Assembly (NCBI GenBank): GCA_049194865.1
Contig: JBLZWL010000001.1
Coordinates: 124,001 to 188,000, forward strand
Direction: 5' to 3'
DNA: 64,000 bases
Origin: Myxococcus terminator_A
GTDB lineage: Bacteria; Myxococcota; Myxococcia; Myxococcales; Myxococcaceae
A program made the translations under genes and the position numbers. Below are positions 62,191 through 64,000 of this stretch, piece after piece. How positions within the stretch are numbered: position 1 is the first letter of the stretch; each line of letters starts with the position of its first letter. The notes under the pieces are model-generated. The model made no database searches, had not been told where the DNA came from, and saw only the letters and a list, made by a program, of their open reading frames with translations.

Positions 62191-63225
62191 ATGCTCGCCA
62201 CCGTGAGCCTCCCCCTCGTCGGTATCTCCCTGGGTGATGTGTCGGGCATCGGGCCGGAGGTGACGGCCGCGGCCCTGGCGCTCCCCGCCGTGCGGCGCGT
62301 GCTCATCCCCGTCGTCTTCGGGGATGGGCCCACGCTGGAGCGCTTCCCCTTCTTCCGCCGCCATGCGCGCGTGGCCCCATCCGAGCTGGGCCGCGTCGAG
62401 TCCCCCACCGTGGTGGAGGTGACACACCTGGCCGCCAAGGACCGCGTCCCGGGCAAGCCTTCGCGCGAGGGAGGCCGCGCGCAGTACGCCTACGTGACGG
62501 CGGCGATTGAAGCCATGCGCGCGGGACACGTGGACGCGCTGTGCACGGCGCCGGTGTCCAAGGAGCAGATTTCGCGCGCGGGCATCCCCTTCATGGGCCA
62601 CACGGAGGTGCTGGCGGAGGCCTTCGGCGTGGAGGTGATGATGATGATGGACGGGCCGCGCGTGCGCATCGCCCTGGCCACCAACCACGTCCCCCTCTCC
62701 GCGCTGTCGAAGCTCCTCACGGTGGACGGGCTCACCGCGCAGCTCAAGCTCCTGTCACGCAGCCTTGCGCCCGTGGTGGGACGCAAGCCTCGCATCGCCG
62801 TGCTCGGGCTCAACCCGCATGCGGGCGAAGGGGGCCTGTTGGGACGCGAGGAGGTGGAGGTGATTGGCCCCGCCATCCGCAAGGCGCGCTCGGCGCGGGT
62901 GGATGCGCACGGGCCCATTCCGGCGGACGGCCTCTTCGCCAGGCCCGATGAAGTGGGCACGCGGTACGACGCGGTGCTGGCCATGTACCACGACCAGGGA
63001 CTCATCCCCGCGAAGGCGCTCGACTTCGAGCGCACCGTCAACGTGACGCTGGGTCTGCCAGTGCCGCGCACCTCGCCGGACCACGGCACGGCCTACGCGA
63101 TTGCCGGCAAGGGACAGGCGAGCTGCGTGCCCATGGCGGAGGCGCTGCTCAAGGCCGCTCAGCTCGCTCGGCCGCCCGCGCGAGGTGCTCGGCCAGGTCC
63201 TCGCCGTCCTTCTCCGCGTCGATGA
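62191..63225 (+). CDS. pdxA: 4-hydroxythreonine-4-phosphate dehydrogenase
   Basis: 344 residues. VGISLGDVSGIGPEVTAAAL, TAPVSKEQISRAG, GHTEVLAEAFGV, and AMYHDQGLIPAKAL with VNVTLGLPVPRTSPDHGTA are the PdxA signatures; the metal-binding His residues lie in GHTE, LATNHVPLS and YHDQG. It oxidises 4-phosphohydroxy-threonine for pyridoxal phosphate synthesis. ATG 62191, with a GTG at 62203 as alternative. The natural family end is near KAAQLA; the last 18 residues (proline/arginine-rich) are an extension lying opposite the ferredoxin gene, whose 3' end overlaps it by 77 bases. Confidence 0.95.
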   Translation: MLATVSLPLVGISLGDVSGIGPEVTAAALALPAVRRVLIPVVFGDGPTLERFPFFRRHARVAPSELGRVESPTVVEVTHLAAKDRVPGKPSREGGRAQYAYVTAAIEAMRAGHVDALCTAPVSKEQISRAGIPFMGHTEVLAEAFGVEVMMMMDGPRVRIALATNHVPLSALSKLLTVDGLTAQLKLLSRSLAPVVGRKPRIAVLGLNPHAGEGGLLGREEVEVIGPAIRKARSARVDAHGPIPADGLFARPDEVGTRYDAVLAMYHDQGLIPAKALDFERTVNVTLGLPVPRTSPDHGTAYAIAGKGQASCVPMAEALLKAAQLARPPARGARPGPRRPSPRR

Positions 63226-63481
63226 GCTTCACCTCCGAGCCCACGCCGCTCGGGGGAATCACCAGCACCGTGACTTTGTCGAGTGGACACTCGCCCAGAC
63301 AGCCCGAGGAGAACACGCGGGTGCTGGGCCCGAGGCCACGCGCCGCCACGGCCTCCCGGATGCGGCGCGGCAGGTCCACGCCCCCAAGGCGAGGGTCCAG
63401 GCGCACCGTGCAGTTGTGGCACACGTGCAGCTCGGTCGGCTGGGAGCCCGGAGCGGCCTCGATGGGAGGGGGCTTGTGCAT
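63149..63481 (-). CDS. (2Fe-2S) ferredoxin domain protein (thioredoxin-like)
   Basis: 110 residues from the ATG at 63479-63481. HVCHNCTVRL and SSGCLGECPLDKVTVLV give the four-cysteine arrangement (C-x2-C ... C-x3-C) of thioredoxin-fold 2Fe-2S ferredoxins found as single proteins or as complex I NuoE-like domains. It should transfer electrons in the cytoplasm; the partner is unknown. The C-terminus (SEVKLIDAEKDGEDLAEHLA) is opposite the 3' end of pdxA. No redox operon neighbours it. Confidence 0.88.
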   Translation of the reverse strand: MHKPPPIEAAPGSQPTELHVCHNCTVRLDPRLGGVDLPRRIREAVAARGLGPSTRVFSSGCLGECPLDKVTVLVIPPSGVGSEVKLIDAEKDGEDLAEHLARAAERAERP

Positions 63482-63689
63482 CGCCTGGAAACATAAGGCG
63501 GATGGGCCGTGAGCGCCGTAAGCTCCGCGCGGGTGCCGAGGGGCGCCCACACCCGGAAAGACGACGTCACCCTCCTGGAATCACCTGGAGCATCAGGTTC
63601 CTGACGAGTTCCTTCCACGGCCCATGCGCGGGTGAGGGCTGATACCGAGGGACTTTTCAGATGAGCATCCGGAACACGAGGCGCGCGAC

Positions 63690-64000
63690 ATGAAAGCGCC
63701 TTTCGGCAGAGACCTGACGACGGGCAGCATCCCCCGTCACCTGGTGGCCTTCTCCATCCCGATGTTGATGGGGAGCTTCCTGCAGACGGCGTACAGCTTC
63801 ATCAACGCCATCTGGGTGGGGCGGTTCCTGGGCACCGAGGCGCTGGCGGTGGTGACGGTGAGCTTCCCCGTCGTCTTCGTCCTGTTCTCCATCGGCATGG
63901 GCCTCACCATGGCGACGAGCATCCTGGTGTCGCAGAACTACGGCGCCCGGAGGATGGATGAGCTGCGCAAGGTGGTCGACAGCTCCACGGTGCTCATCTA
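63690..64000 (+). CDS. MATE family efflux transporter, N-terminal part (cut by window end)
   Basis: About 103 codons from ATG 63690 up to the window edge. MKAPFGRDLTTGSIPRHLVA, FSIPMLMGSFLQTAYSFINA, VGRFLGTEALAVVTVSFPVV and SQNYGARRMDELRK match the first three helices of MATE exporters, with the F-N/I-N-A-I-W-V-G segment. By family knowledge it exports cationic or aromatic compounds with a sodium or proton gradient. The rest of the gene lies beyond the window. Confidence 0.9.
   Translation, partial: MKAPFGRDLTTGSIPRHLVAFSIPMLMGSFLQTAYSFINAIWVGRFLGTEALAVVTVSFPVVFVLFSIGMGLTMATSILVSQNYGARRMDELRKVVDSSTVLI

Noticed and set aside
59452..62688. 1,078-codon reverse frame over the parvulin-pdxA cluster
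   Set aside because: Opposite strand to three proteins with evident parvulin and PdxA motifs; the product is His/Val/Leu/Arg-rich and lacks any recognisable fold.

Overview
The window is a high-GC chromosomal segment from a myxobacterium, most probably of the Myxococcus/Corallococcus/Pyxidicoccus group. Supporting this are strong G/C preference at third codon positions, many large lipoproteins of unknown function, an ADYC-domain protein, a serine/threonine kinase fused to an ATPase and an FGE-like domain, a PEGA-domain TonB receptor and a receiver-only response regulator. The genus is inferred from gene content only. I see no rRNA, tRNA, CRISPR array, insertion sequence, phage or integrase, so this looks like ordinary chromosome with lineage-specific genes rather than a mobile island.

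Left part (1-13 kb): the 5' end of treZ (trehalose synthesis), a small unknown protein, a ClpX-like AAA+ ATPase without the usual zinc-binding N-domain, a DUF5335 protein, an HExxH-type zinc protease lipoprotein, a cardiolipin synthase, and a metallo-beta-lactamase-fold hydrolase distantly like the hydrolase half of CMP-Neu5Ac hydroxylase. The most striking gene of the window follows: one uninterrupted ORF encoding a full topoisomerase III, a 17-residue-repeat linker, and a complete RecQ helicase with zinc motif and HRDC domain. This is a covalent version of the RecQ/TopIII (BLM/Sgs1-TopIIIalpha/Top3) pair.

Middle (13-34 kb): a gene-poor 1.1 kb stretch and an unknown lipoprotein. A reverse-strand series follows (aminotransferase, NTP/NDP-type transporter, Tat-signal SDR epimerase), then DUF1028 and AMIN-like proteins on the forward strand. 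After them come an RND efflux adaptor/pump pair followed by a GH77 glucanotransferase, an ADYC lipoprotein with NGRNL repeats, the kinase-ATPase-FGE protein, and a receiver protein just upstream of it.

Right-middle (34-49 kb): two large secreted lipoproteins, one with a degenerate six-repeat propeller-like region and visibly lower GC. A HIT protein is closely coupled to a 1,498-residue SF1 helicase with a C-terminal PD-(D/E)XK-type domain (hhe-like; possible defence or repair), with a Uma2-family protein converging on it. Next is an outer-membrane receptor with an N-terminal TPR and PEGA extension, coupled to a GNAT acetyltransferase, then a nitronate monooxygenase.

Right end (49-64 kb): housekeeping and metabolic genes: a YfhO-like membrane protein, gloA, nudC, an MpaB-type oxygenase, queE, several small membrane proteins and lipoproteins, a CBS/GIY-YIG pair and an alpha/beta hydrolase. 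A tight run of three parvulin-type prolyl isomerases leads into pdxA, echoing the surA-pdxA neighbourhood of enterobacteria. pdxA overlaps tail-to-tail with a 2Fe-2S ferredoxin. The window ends in the 5' part of a MATE efflux gene.
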